A stretch of DNA of 64,000 bases. Source: Mycobacterium sp. Lineage in GTDB: Bacteria > Actinomycetota > Actinomycetes > Mycobacteriales > Mycobacteriaceae. The position numbers were made by a program, and so were the translations under genes. Of the stretch, positions 34,511-42,153 are shown piece by piece; position 1 is the stretch's first letter; each line of letters starts with the position of its first letter. The stretch lies in assembly GCA_016197405.1 (NCBI GenBank), contig JACPVR010000029.1:1-64000 (forward strand), in the 5' to 3' direction. The notes beneath the pieces were generated by a model. It worked only from the letters and a program-made list of their open reading frames with translations, was not told where the DNA came from and ran no database searches.

Positions 34511-34690
34511 TCAGCCGGCCGACTTCTGTTCGGCTTTCTGTTCGGCGTCGGCCAACCGCTGGTGCAGTCGGGCCCGAATGTCGTTGGGTGTGTACGCCTT
34601 GCGCCTGCGTTGGTCTCGTGCCACCAGCACCCCGCCGGCGGCGACACCGACGACTCCGGCCAATCCGATCCATTTCCAGACGTTGCGCAT
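34511..34690 (-). CDS. Small single-helix membrane protein
   Basis: The 59-residue product, MRNVWKWIGLAGVVGVAAGG onward, has one N-terminal transmembrane helix (about 5-24) followed by a basic, Gln/Glu-rich tail (VARDQRRRKAYTPNDIRARL). Its function is unknown; a longer N-terminal extension in frame is not family-like. It is divergent from the papain-like gene (26 bp) and convergent with the hydrolase (6 bp). Confidence 0.75.
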   Translation of the reverse strand: MRNVWKWIGLAGVVGVAAGGVLVARDQRRRKAYTPNDIRARLHQRLADAEQKAEQKSAG

Positions 34691-34705
34691 GCCGCCAGTG
34701 TGCCT

Positions 34706-34711
34706 AAGCTG
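34706..34711 (+). promoter_or_regulatory. -10 element of papain-like gene, leaderless
   Basis: TAAGCT, 5 nt before GTG 34717, no Shine-Dalgarno. Confidence 0.5.
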
Positions 34712-34716
34712 CGCTG

Positions 34717-35421
34717 GTGAGCGCGAGCCTTCCGACCAGCAGCGTGTCCCTGGACCAAGCCCTGGAGGCCACCCGGACCGGCGATATCTGGCTGTTTCGC
34801 GGCGCGTCCGGACCGGACCGGGCGATCCAGACACTGACCAACAGTCCGGTCAATCATGTCGGCATGACCGTTGCCATCGACGATCTGCCACCGCTGATCT
34901 GGCACGCCGAACTCGGCGACAAACTGCTCGACATGTGGACCGGCACCAACCACCGGGGTGTGCAGCTCAACGACCTGCGAGCGGCCGTCGAGCAGTGGAT
35001 GGACCGCTACGGCCAGCGGTGCTGGCTGCGCCAGCTCAATCCGTACGGCAACACCGAGCAGGAGGACAGGCTGCTGCAGGTGATCGCCCGGATGGACGGC
35101 ACGGCCTTCCCCACCACCGCGCGGCTGACGGGCCGCTGGCTGCGCGGGCGGCTGCCCACGATGAGCGACTGGACCCGGGGAATCCCATTCGTGCACAGGA
35201 GGGTCCGTCAATCCGCCGAACAGGACAAGCGACAGCGCCGCAGCGTGGGCCTGGAAACCGCATACTGCGCGGAGACGGTCGCGATCACCTACGAGGAGAT
35301 GGGCCTGCTGACCACCGAGAAGCGGGAGAACTACTTCGATCCAGGTTCGTTCTGGAGCGGTGACACCCTGCCGCTGATCCCTGGTTACGAACTCGGCCGG
35401 GAGATCTCGATCTTCCGGTGA
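34717..35421 (+). CDS. Permuted papain-like (NlpC/P60, YiiX-type) protein
   Basis: The 234-residue protein carries SPVNHVGMTV with His47 early and TAYCAETVAITYEEMG with Cys184 late. This His-before-Cys order, with HVGx and CxExV motifs, is that of the circularly permuted NlpC/P60 superfamily (YiiX, YaeF, LRAT-like), whose members are amidases, acyltransferases or thioesterases on lipids or peptides. No signal peptide is seen, so it is probably cytoplasmic. Substrate unknown. It stands alone, divergent from a small membrane protein. Confidence 0.7.
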   Translation: MSASLPTSSVSLDQALEATRTGDIWLFRGASGPDRAIQTLTNSPVNHVGMTVAIDDLPPLIWHAELGDKLLDMWTGTNHRGVQLNDLRAAVEQWMDRYGQRCWLRQLNPYGNTEQEDRLLQVIARMDGTAFPTTARLTGRWLRGRLPTMSDWTRGIPFVHRRVRQSAEQDKRQRRSVGLETAYCAETVAITYEEMGLLTTEKRENYFDPGSFWSGDTLPLIPGYELGREISIFR

Positions 35422-35465
35422 CCGGTGCCGTGGGTCGAGCATGATCACCGCCACCACCGGCAAGA

Positions 35466-35492
35466 GGTTTGCGACTCCGGGCGACGAGGTAT
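35466..35492 (+). promoter_or_regulatory. SigF-type promoter of csbD-like gene
   Basis: GGTTT (35466-35470), a 16-nt spacer and AGGTAT (35487-35492) fit the mycobacterial SigF consensus GGTTT-N15-17-GGGTAT with one mismatch. A start about 8 nt on gives a leader near 50 nt with GAAGGAGA before the ATG. Confidence 0.65.
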
Positions 35493-35550
35493 CCGTGGGC
35501 AAGGTTCAGTTCCGAGCCACGTCTCTCACGTCAATCGAAGGAGAACCACC

Positions 35551-35721
35551 ATGGGCGCCGAAGACAAAGCAAGCAACAAGATCGACGACCTGGGCGGCAA
35601 GGCCAAAGAGGGCCTCGGCAAGCTGACCGGTGACAAGAGCACCGAGAACGAGGGCAAGCTCGATCAGGCGAAGTCCAGCGTCAAGGACGCCGCCGAAAAG
35701 GTCAAAGACGCGTTCAAATAA
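35551..35721 (+). CDS. CsbD-family stress protein
   Basis: The 56-residue hydrophilic, Lys/Asp-rich protein, MGAEDKASNKIDDLGGKAKE onward, is a typical CsbD: amphipathic helix repeats with KxKEGLGKLTGD and KDAAEKVKDAFK. CsbD proteins are induced by general stress under sigma-B-type factors; role unknown. The SigF-like promoter upstream supports this. GAAGGAGAACCACC gives a strong ribosome site. A hairpin terminator follows. Confidence 0.93.
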   Translation: MGAEDKASNKIDDLGGKAKEGLGKLTGDKSTENEGKLDQAKSSVKDAAEKVKDAFK

Positions 35722-35782
35722 GAACACGTCCTGCGAGTTCGGCCTGTCGCACTGGGGAGGGCGGCGGGCCGAACGCGCGTAT

Positions 35783-35822
35783 ATCGGCCCGCGGCCCCAA
35801 TCGGCTGCGGGCCGATTATTTT
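35783..35822 (+). terminator. Hairpin terminator after csbD-like gene
   Basis: ATCGGCCCGC (35783-35792) and GCGGGCCGAT (35807-35816) form a 10-bp perfect stem, followed by TATTTT: a canonical intrinsic terminator. Confidence 0.85.
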
Positions 35823-35883
35823 GTCGGGCAACGGGGTAGACACCTGAAACTATCGCTACCGTCAAAAAATCCAGGAGAACCCA

Positions 35884-36042
35884 GTGATCGCTCTCGGCAT
35901 CATCCTCATCATCGTCGGCTACCTGTTACCGGTACCGGCATTTGTCGTGACCATCGGATGGATCCTGCTCGTCATCGGCTTGGTACTGCTGGTGCTGGGC
36001 GCGACGGGCCGCGCCGTCGGCGGTCGCAAATACTGGTATTGA
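35884..36042 (+). CDS. DUF6131-like small membrane protein
   Basis: A 52-residue ORF not usually caught by length filters: GTG start, CCAGGAGAA ribosome site, two hydrophobic stretches (IALGIILIIVGYLLPVPAFV, then VTIGWILLVIGLVLLVLG) and a basic end GRKYWY. It matches my recollection of the actinobacterial DUF6131 family; function unknown. A strong terminator follows, so it is an independent small gene next to csbD. A weak SigF-like CGATT-N16-GGGTAG lies upstream but overlaps the csbD terminator. Confidence 0.85.
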   Translation: MIALGIILIIVGYLLPVPAFVVTIGWILLVIGLVLLVLGATGRAVGGRKYWY

Positions 36043-36058
36043 TCCCCCGCACCCGGTG

Positions 36059-36102
36059 AATCCTGCGGCACCCGCCTTTCGGTGGGTGCCGCAGGATTTT
36101 GC
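36059..36102 (+). terminator. Strong intrinsic terminator after DUF6131 gene
   Basis: 15-bp perfect arms (36059-36073 and 36084-36098) around a 10-nt loop, ending in TTTT. Confidence 0.92.
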
Positions 36103-36182
36103 TCTCAACATGAAAATCCCTTGTCCGCATACTGTTTGACGATCTCCCCGATGTCCGATTGCGACAGGAGTTACGGTTCACC

Positions 36183-36677
36183 GTGCCCTTGCGTTACGTA
36201 GACCCCACGCGAAACCGCGGCGAAGCCCACGCCAAAGCTGTCCGCTTCGGCCGTTCCCGGGCCGGCCAGTTCATTGCGCGCCACATCGCCCGGCACACCG
36301 ATCCGATCCTGTTCCGGCTGACCAAGGGCCGGGTCAACATGGGCACCATCATCAACGCGCCGCTGGTCACCATCGGCGCGAAATCCGGCAAGCCGCGCGA
36401 ATGTCAGCTCACCTACTTCCACGACGGGTCCGACGTCATCCTCATCGCGTCGAATTTCGGTGAGGCCAAACACCCCCAGTGGTACTACAACCTGCGCGCC
36501 AACCCCGACTGCCTGTTCGGAGCCGAGAAGTTCACCGCGTCCCAGGTCACCGACGCCGCCGAGTACGCCCGGCTGTACGGCCTCGCCGAGCGGGTCTACG
36601 CCGGTTATGGCGACTATCAGGCCAAGACCGAAGCCGTCGGCCGCCAGATCCCGATCTTCCGTCTCACGCCGCGCTAG
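36183..36677 (+). CDS. Deazaflavin (F420)-dependent nitroreductase-family protein
   Basis: The 164-residue protein is of the DDN/DUF385 split beta-barrel family, which binds F420: see GAKSGKPRECQLTYFHDGSDVILIASNFGEAKHPQWYYNLRANP, the hallmark segment. Members reduce nitroimidazoles, quinones or other enones. GTG 36183 with AGGAG at 36166-36170 is chosen; an upstream TTG at 36159 would place the ribosome site inside the gene. Native substrate not deducible. Confidence 0.92.
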   Translation: MPLRYVDPTRNRGEAHAKAVRFGRSRAGQFIARHIARHTDPILFRLTKGRVNMGTIINAPLVTIGAKSGKPRECQLTYFHDGSDVILIASNFGEAKHPQWYYNLRANPDCLFGAEKFTASQVTDAAEYARLYGLAERVYAGYGDYQAKTEAVGRQIPIFRLTPR

Positions 36678-36729
36678 CCGATTCGGACCGACTGGATCGC
36701 GCCTCACCCAACGGGACCGAGTTCGGCGG

Positions 36730-36735
36730 TAGCCT
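36730..36735 (+). promoter_or_regulatory. -10 element of HNH gene, leaderless
   Basis: TAGCCT, 6 nt before GTG 36742, no Shine-Dalgarno. Confidence 0.5.
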
Positions 36736-36741
36736 CGGCGC

Positions 36742-37095
36742 GTGCCGTCCCGAAGCCCCAGTCGCGCGGTCAGGTATTCGCGCAGGCGCAGGCGCCGCAT
36801 CGCGCAGAACACCCATGACCTCACCGTCGCGCAATGGACCGCGCTGGTCGCGGCCTGGGAGGGGTGCGCCTACTGCCGGGCGACCGGCACGGCGCTGCAG
36901 AAGGATTGCGTGCTGCCGATCTCCCGGGGCGGGCGATACGAACTGGCCAACGTGGTTCCCAGCTGTCGATCCTGTAATGCCAGCAAGTGCAATGCCGAGG
37001 TGACCACCTGGATGCGGCGCAAGAAGCTCGACGAGCGTGAGTTCCTGACGCGCTGGGTGCAGATCAGCCGGATGTTGGCCGACGAACCCGAGTGA
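36742..37095 (+). CDS. HNH-type endonuclease-fold protein with Cys at the first His
   Basis: The 117-residue protein has a very basic N-terminus (RYSRRRRRRI), a zinc-binding pair CAYC (42/45) and CRSC (75/78), and the HNH core KDCVLPISRGG followed by ELANVVPSCRSCNASK. In active HNH enzymes the first residue after Asp is His (DHxxP); here it is Cys56. Asn70 and Asn79 are kept. Nuclease activity is therefore doubtful, although the fold and zinc site look intact. I believe other mycobacterial copies share this Cys. Confidence 0.8.
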   Translation: MPSRSPSRAVRYSRRRRRRIAQNTHDLTVAQWTALVAAWEGCAYCRATGTALQKDCVLPISRGGRYELANVVPSCRSCNASKCNAEVTTWMRRKKLDEREFLTRWVQISRMLADEPE

Positions 37096-37107
37096 GTAAG
37101 CCGCGGT

Positions 37108-37896
37108 TCAGTGCCCGCCCTCGGTCCGGCGGATCTGTTCGGAACTGTCGGTGCCGGAAAGCTGCGCATCGAGGAATCCCGCGGCGCGGGGTATGCGCAG
37201 GTGCAGATCGCTGATCGTGCCGATCCGGATAACCCCGTGACGCATCTGGAAATCCAGCGCGTGCCCGCCGCGGGCGTGATCGTCGGCGAGGAAATGCAGG
37301 TGGTAGCCGGCCACCGATATCCCCTGGTCGTAGTCGGGCATCCGGAATCCTGCCAGGGTGCCTGCGATATCGGTGAACTGCATCTGCGCCTGACCCGCGG
37401 TCGCCTCGACCAGCGGCGGATAGGGCGCGGCCTGCTCCTTGACGGTGCGCGTGCTCACGGTGCCGAACACGCCGTCGATCCTGATGGCATACATCAGGTT
37501 GACGCTGTCGATCATGCTGTCGATGCGACCTGTCACGTCAGCCCAACCCATCGGGTCATCCACGGCGACAACGGAATCGGCGTGAAATCGGGTGACGGCG
37601 GCGAACGGTGTCTGTTCGGTGGGGGCGGCGACCACCGCGGTGCCGTCTGAGCGTAGGTGGTGGCAGGTCCCGTCGAGCACCACCATCTCGCCATCGAGGT
37701 GATTGAAGGTCCCCAGCCCGAAGTCGCCGTGCTCGAGCAGTTCGGCGATGGTGAGGTCGCCGTCGTACACCCCGGCCAGCAGTGCGTTCATGGTGGACGA
37801 CTGATAGAGCTCGGTGCCGGCCCGGCGGTGCGCCAACACCATCGAGAGCCAGTGGTGGAGGTGGCCGTGACCCACGGCGTCGGTGTTCTCGCTCAT
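37108..37896 (-). CDS. budA: Alpha-acetolactate decarboxylase
   Basis: The 262-residue enzyme converts 2-acetolactate to acetoin. The zinc ligands H199-x-H201 and H212 fit the family pattern HxH-x10-H (H194, H196, H207 in the Brevibacillus enzyme), and Glu70 and Arg150 match the catalytic Glu and Arg. ATG 37896 follows the acetolactate synthase stop by 1 nt, so the two form an acetoin operon. No 2,3-butanediol dehydrogenase is adjacent. Confidence 0.95.
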   Translation of the reverse strand: MSENTDAVGHGHLHHWLSMVLAHRRAGTELYQSSTMNALLAGVYDGDLTIAELLEHGDFGLGTFNHLDGEMVVLDGTCHHLRSDGTAVVAAPTEQTPFAAVTRFHADSVVAVDDPMGWADVTGRIDSMIDSVNLMYAIRIDGVFGTVSTRTVKEQAAPYPPLVEATAGQAQMQFTDIAGTLAGFRMPDYDQGISVAGYHLHFLADDHARGGHALDFQMRHGVIRIGTISDLHLRIPRAAGFLDAQLSGTDSSEQIRRTEGGH

Positions 37897-37897
37897 G

Positions 37898-39580
37898 TCA
37901 TTCGAACTGATCGTCGTGCAGCTGCGCGGCCAGATCGGTGTTGTGCCGGTAATCGACGGCGACATCGATCACCGAGGGCCCGTCCTCGGCGAGCGCCTGC
38001 TGCAGCACCGCGACGAAGTCCTCCAGGCGCTCGACGCGATAACCGTTGGCGCCGAAGGCCTTGGCGTAGGAGACGATGTCGTAGTCACCGAGTTGGACAC
38101 CGGACTTGCGGCCGTATTTCAGTTCCTCCTGAAATCCCACCATGTCATAGGTGTTGTCGCGCAGCAGGATATGGGTGAAAGTCAGTCCGAGACGCGCTGC
38201 GGTCTCCAATTCCTGTGCCGAGAAGAGGAACCCACCGTCGCCGGATACCGACACCACCTGAGTGCCGGGCCGTACCAGGCTGGCGGCCATCGCCCAGGGC
38301 AGACCGACCCCGAGTGTCTGCTGGCCGTTGGAGAACAGCAGATGCCGGGGCTGATACACCCGGAAGTGTCTGGCCATGTAGATGTAGACGGAACCGATAT
38401 CGCACGCCACGGTCGCGTCGTCGTCCAGACCGTCCCGTAGTGCCAGAACCAGGGCTGCCGGGTTGACGCCGGGACCGTCGTCCGCCGCAGCGCGGGCGTG
38501 CGCGTCCAGATCGTCGAGAGCCTTTCGCTGACTGGCGAGTTCGGTCGCGAAATCGCTGTCGATGCGCAGATCGGTCAGACCGGCGGTGAGCGCGTCCAGG
38601 GTGGCGGGGATCGCCCCGCACAGTTCGAGGACCGGCTGGTAGTGGGCGTCGATCTGGGCGACCACGGCATCGATGTGGACTATCGGCCGGGTCGGGTCGC
38701 TGTTCCACAATGCCGGGTCGTACTCCACCGCGTCATAGCCCACGGTGATCAGCAGGTCGGAGTGCGCGACGACGATGTCGCCGGGCTGATTGCGGAACAG
38801 CCCGATCCGGCCGTGGTAATGCTCTTCGAGATCACGCGAGATCACACCGGCGGCCTGGAAGGTCTCCACCACCGGTAGTCCCGTCGCGGCGACCAATGAG
38901 CGCAGCGCGGCGCAACTGTCCGGGTCGGCGGCGCGCATGCCTGCGAGCAAGACGGGACGCTTGGCGTCTTTGATCAGCTTGAGCGCGTTGGCAATTGCCT
39001 CACCGGCCGCCGGACCCTGGGCCGGGATCGGCATGGCGGTGCCCACCGCGGCCCGGGTGGGCGCGGCCAGTACGTCCGAGGGCAGCACGACTGCCGCCGC
39101 TCCACGCGGTTCGGTCATCGCCGCCCGGAGTGCGTTGACGACGGCCTCGGCGACGTTGTCGGGATGGTCGACCTCTCCGGCGGACTTGGTGACGGTGGCC
39201 AGCATCGCCTGGGCATCCATCGACTGGTGGGTCCGCTTGAGCCGGTCCTCGCGGCCCACCGCCCCGCACAGGGCGATCATCGGGTCCTGCTCGGTATTGG
39301 CCGTGAGAAGACCGGTGGCGAGATTGGTCGTGCCCGGTCCGGACGTCACCAACACCACGCCGGGCGTTCCGGTGAGTCGACCGACCGCGCCGGCCATGAA
39401 CGCCGCGTTCTGTTCGTGACGGCACACCACCACTTCCGGTCCGCCGTCGCTGAGCGCATCGAAGACGGCGTCGATCTTGGCGCCGGGAATGCCGAACACA
39501 TGGGTCACTCCGTGCGCGCTGAGCACGTCGACGACGCGTTGAGCACTTCGTACCGGGGCGGGTGCAGTTGCGGCGTCCAT
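37898..39580 (-). CDS. alsS: Catabolic acetolactate synthase
   Basis: The 560-residue TPP enzyme condenses two pyruvates to acetolactate. Glu56 in CRHEQNAAFMA is the TPP-activating glutamate, GPGTTNLATGLLTANTEQDP is the substrate region, and SGDGGFLFSAQELETAARL is the TPP/Mg motif. Direct coupling to acetolactate decarboxylase and no small regulatory subunit point to the catabolic AlsS type rather than IlvB. Acetoin production would divert excess pyruvate and limit acid stress. Confidence 0.94.
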   Translation of the reverse strand: MDAATAPAPVRSAQRVVDVLSAHGVTHVFGIPGAKIDAVFDALSDGGPEVVVCRHEQNAAFMAGAVGRLTGTPGVVLVTSGPGTTNLATGLLTANTEQDPMIALCGAVGREDRLKRTHQSMDAQAMLATVTKSAGEVDHPDNVAEAVVNALRAAMTEPRGAAAVVLPSDVLAAPTRAAVGTAMPIPAQGPAAGEAIANALKLIKDAKRPVLLAGMRAADPDSCAALRSLVAATGLPVVETFQAAGVISRDLEEHYHGRIGLFRNQPGDIVVAHSDLLITVGYDAVEYDPALWNSDPTRPIVHIDAVVAQIDAHYQPVLELCGAIPATLDALTAGLTDLRIDSDFATELASQRKALDDLDAHARAAADDGPGVNPAALVLALRDGLDDDATVACDIGSVYIYMARHFRVYQPRHLLFSNGQQTLGVGLPWAMAASLVRPGTQVVSVSGDGGFLFSAQELETAARLGLTFTHILLRDNTYDMVGFQEELKYGRKSGVQLGDYDIVSYAKAFGANGYRVERLEDFVAVLQQALAEDGPSVIDVAVDYRHNTDLAAQLHDDQFE

Positions 39581-39676
39581 GGCTTCAGTCTTCCAATCCG
39601 CAAGCGGGCGAGTCCATACCGGCTAGCGGGCATCTCCGGGGTGCGTTGCCGGTATTGCGCCGGCGTCCAAGTCCTC

Positions 39677-39682
39677 TACTAT
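39677..39682 (+). promoter_or_regulatory. -10 element of kmtR-like gene, leaderless
   Basis: TACTAT, 6 nt before ATG 39689. The AT-rich stretch TACTATCTACGTATGAAT here is also the place where an ArsR/SmtB operator would be expected. Confidence 0.55.
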
Positions 39683-39688
39683 CTACGT

Positions 39689-40081
39689 ATGAATGCAGGT
39701 AATGGTCCGGAGCGTCTCGGTGACGATCAGGCCGCGCTGATCGTGGAGGTGTTCCGGATGCTCGCCGATCCGACCCGCGTCCAGGTGCTCTGGGCGTTGG
39801 TCGGCACCGAGTTGTCGGTCAACGACCTCGCCGAACACGTCGGCAAACCTGCCCCATCGGTCTCCCAGCATCTGGCCAAGCTGCGGATGGCACGCCTGGT
39901 CCGCACCCGCCGGGCCGGAACGACGATCTTCTACAGCCTGGAGAACGACCACGTCCGTCAACTGGTCTGCGATGCGGTGTTCAATGCCGAGCACGCCGGA
40001 CCCGGGGTGCCCGCACATCACCGCGACGAATCCGCTCTGCACGCCGTGCAATCCCCCCGCCGTACCGGCGACACCACGTAG
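39689..40081 (+). CDS. kmtR: ArsR/SmtB-family nickel-cobalt sensor, KmtR-like
   Basis: The 130-residue repressor has the winged helix VNDLAEHVGKPAPSVSQHLAKLRMARLV (45-70). His88, Glu101, His102, His110 and His111 are at the same numbers as the reported Ni/Co ligands of M. tuberculosis KmtR, also 130 residues, and the flanking sequence matches my memory of it closely. KmtR releases DNA on binding Ni(II) or Co(II). Here the next gene, 8 nt downstream, is an MFS exporter, so that is its likely target besides itself. Confidence 0.88.
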   Translation: MNAGNGPERLGDDQAALIVEVFRMLADPTRVQVLWALVGTELSVNDLAEHVGKPAPSVSQHLAKLRMARLVRTRRAGTTIFYSLENDHVRQLVCDAVFNAEHAGPGVPAHHRDESALHAVQSPRRTGDTT

Positions 40082-40089
40082 GCCCTTCG

Positions 40090-41334
40090 GTGATCACCAT
40101 CCTGGGCAACCGCACCTTCGCCGCGCTGTTCACCGCACAGGTCGTGGCTTTGGTGGGCACCGGTCTGCTGACCGTGGCGCTGGGGCTGCTCGCCTACGAC
40201 CTGGCCGGTGACGACGCGGGCGCCGTTCTTGGTACCGCACTGGCGATCAAGATGGCGGCCTACGTCTTCGTCGCGCCGGTGATCAGCGCGCTGGCGCATC
40301 GGTGTTCGCGTCGCGGACTATTGCTGAGCTCCAACATCATTCGCGCCGCTGTCGCGGTGCTGCTGCCTTTCGTGGATCACACCTGGCAGATCTACCTACT
40401 GATCTTCGTGCTGCAGGCCGCCTCGGCGACGTTCACCCCGGCCCTGCAGTCGGTGCTGCCCACCGTCCTGGTCGACGAGCGCGATTACATCCGCGGATTG
40501 TCACTGTCACGGATGGCGTACGACCTGGAGTCCCTGCTGAGCCCGGCACTTGCCGCCGCCCTGCTGTCCGTGATGACCTACAACTACCTGTTCCTGGGCA
40601 CCGTCGCCGGGTTCGTCGCATCGGCGATCATGGTGGCAGCCACCCAGCTGCCCGGCGGCGCCGCGCGGGCGCCATCCCAGAACTTCTGGCAACGCAGCAC
40701 TTTGGGGTCGCGCATCATGCTGGCCAACCCGGTGCTGCGGGCACTGCTCGCACTGAACATGTCGGTCGCGGCCGCCACCGCGCTCGTGGTGGTCAACACC
40801 GTGGTCTACGTCCACGTCGTGCTGCACGGTTCCGGCTCGGCGGTCGCGATCCTGTTGGCCTGTTTCGGCGCCGGTTCGCTGGCCGTGGCGCTGGCGGTGC
40901 CGCGGCTGCTGACGGTCACTGCCGACCGGAGGCTCATGCTCGTCGGGGCCGGCGTGCTGAGCATCGGCTTGGCGTCGGCCGCGGGCGTACTGGCCACCGA
41001 ACCGAACCCCACCCTGGGCTGGATAGCGCTGTCGGCCTTGTGGATTGCATTGGGCGCCGGCACCTCGTTGATCAACACACCGTCGGCGCGGCTGTTGCGT
41101 TATCAGTCCGACGGCGAAACCCGGTCGGCGGTTTTCACCGCACAGTTCTCGTTGTCCCACGCCTGCTTCCTGCTGACCTACCCGCTGGCGGGATGGCTGG
41201 GGTCGCTGCTGGGCCAGCCGGCCGCCGCAGGGGCGCTGACGGTGCTGGCCGCGTTCGCCGCCGTGCGCGCGCGCCGGATCTGGCCGCGAACGGTTGCCGT
41301 GCAACCGATTGCGGCAGTACCGGTGGCGGCCTGA
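40090..41334 (+). CDS. MFS exporter co-transcribed with kmtR, candidate Ni/Co efflux
   Basis: The 414-residue MFS protein has about twelve helices (ILGNRTFAALFTAQVVALVGTGLL at the start). It resembles NreB-like and general MFS_1 exporters but lacks the His-rich tail of NreB. The 8-nt gap after a KmtR-like sensor suggests metal efflux; in M. tuberculosis KmtR controls a cation diffusion facilitator instead, so the pairing is different. Substrate is inference. Confidence 0.82.
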   Translation: MITILGNRTFAALFTAQVVALVGTGLLTVALGLLAYDLAGDDAGAVLGTALAIKMAAYVFVAPVISALAHRCSRRGLLLSSNIIRAAVAVLLPFVDHTWQIYLLIFVLQAASATFTPALQSVLPTVLVDERDYIRGLSLSRMAYDLESLLSPALAAALLSVMTYNYLFLGTVAGFVASAIMVAATQLPGGAARAPSQNFWQRSTLGSRIMLANPVLRALLALNMSVAAATALVVVNTVVYVHVVLHGSGSAVAILLACFGAGSLAVALAVPRLLTVTADRRLMLVGAGVLSIGLASAAGVLATEPNPTLGWIALSALWIALGAGTSLINTPSARLLRYQSDGETRSAVFTAQFSLSHACFLLTYPLAGWLGSLLGQPAAAGALTVLAAFAAVRARRIWPRTVAVQPIAAVPVAA

Positions 41335-41346
41335 GGCGTCGGCATC

Positions 41347-42114
41347 TCAGGGCATGCCCTCGGCCACCACGGCGTCCAGGGCCGCCAGCGACGAGGGCTG
41401 CCCACTGGTTTCCACCGAACCACCCCGGGTCCACGCCCAGAGGGCGATATCCCGGACCGGGCCGGACACCGTCGCCGTCGCGTCCGCGGTGTGCGCCCGC
41501 CGCGCCGTCGGGCCGCTGCGCTGTCCCGGCGCGGTCCAGGTGCCGACGTCGACGAACCACTGTTGGCCGGTGTCGGTGGCGACGAATTTCACGATGCTCT
41601 CGGGGTGATAGCTCGCCGCCTCCGGCATCCATCCCCACATGACGTCGACGGCATGATCGACTGCGCCCGCGGCGACATCGTCGGCGATCGGGCCGACCGG
41701 CACGGCGGCCGTCAATTCGGCATCGACGCGGTGCATCGTCGCTTCATAGGTCTGCATGCGGCGCGTGAAGCCCACGGTTTGGTCGGGCGCCCACCACGAC
41801 CAGCACGGCTCGTCGTCGGCGCGGCTCGCGAGCTGTTCGATCAACGCCGCGGTCCCCTGTTCACACAGGGCCAGCAGGTCCGGCATCGACGCGGGACGGC
41901 TGGGCTTGGCGCCTTCGACCGCCGGCAGGTCCGCCTCGTCACAGATCCGGCGCTGCAGAATGCCGGCCCAGAAGAAGTGCACTTCGGTCAGATGCCACAG
42001 CAGGTCGGCAGCGGACCAGTCCGGGCAGCTCGGACACCGCCAGGCCGGATCGATGTCACCCAGCACCTCGGCGAAACGCTGGGATTCGGCCGCAATGATC
42101 GCCAGACGATCCAT
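41347..42114 (-). CDS. Mycothiol-dependent maleylpyruvate-isomerase-family protein
   Basis: The 255-residue protein has the DinB/MDMPI N-terminal fold: CPDWSAADLLWHLTEVHFFW contains the metal-binding His, with a later THRVDAELTAA-like segment (EATMHRVDAELTAA) supplying the second. The C-terminal domain (from about 160) is the SCP-like MDMPI-C region. These enzymes use mycothiol as cofactor; the substrate is unknown. A much longer N-terminal reading is only antisense to the CPBP gene. Confidence 0.85.
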   Translation of the reverse strand: MDRLAIIAAESQRFAEVLGDIDPAWRCPSCPDWSAADLLWHLTEVHFFWAGILQRRICDEADLPAVEGAKPSRPASMPDLLALCEQGTAALIEQLASRADDEPCWSWWAPDQTVGFTRRMQTYEATMHRVDAELTAAVPVGPIADDVAAGAVDHAVDVMWGWMPEAASYHPESIVKFVATDTGQQWFVDVGTWTAPGQRSGPTARRAHTADATATVSGPVRDIALWAWTRGGSVETSGQPSSLAALDAVVAEGMP

Positions 42115-42141
42115 CACCCCATCGTGCCGCAACCGGTCGCA

Positions 42142-42147
42142 TAATCT
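42142..42147 (+). promoter_or_regulatory. -10 element of second CPBP gene, leaderless
   Basis: TAATCT, 6 nt before ATG 42154, no Shine-Dalgarno. Confidence 0.5.
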
Positions 42148-42153
42148 CGATCG

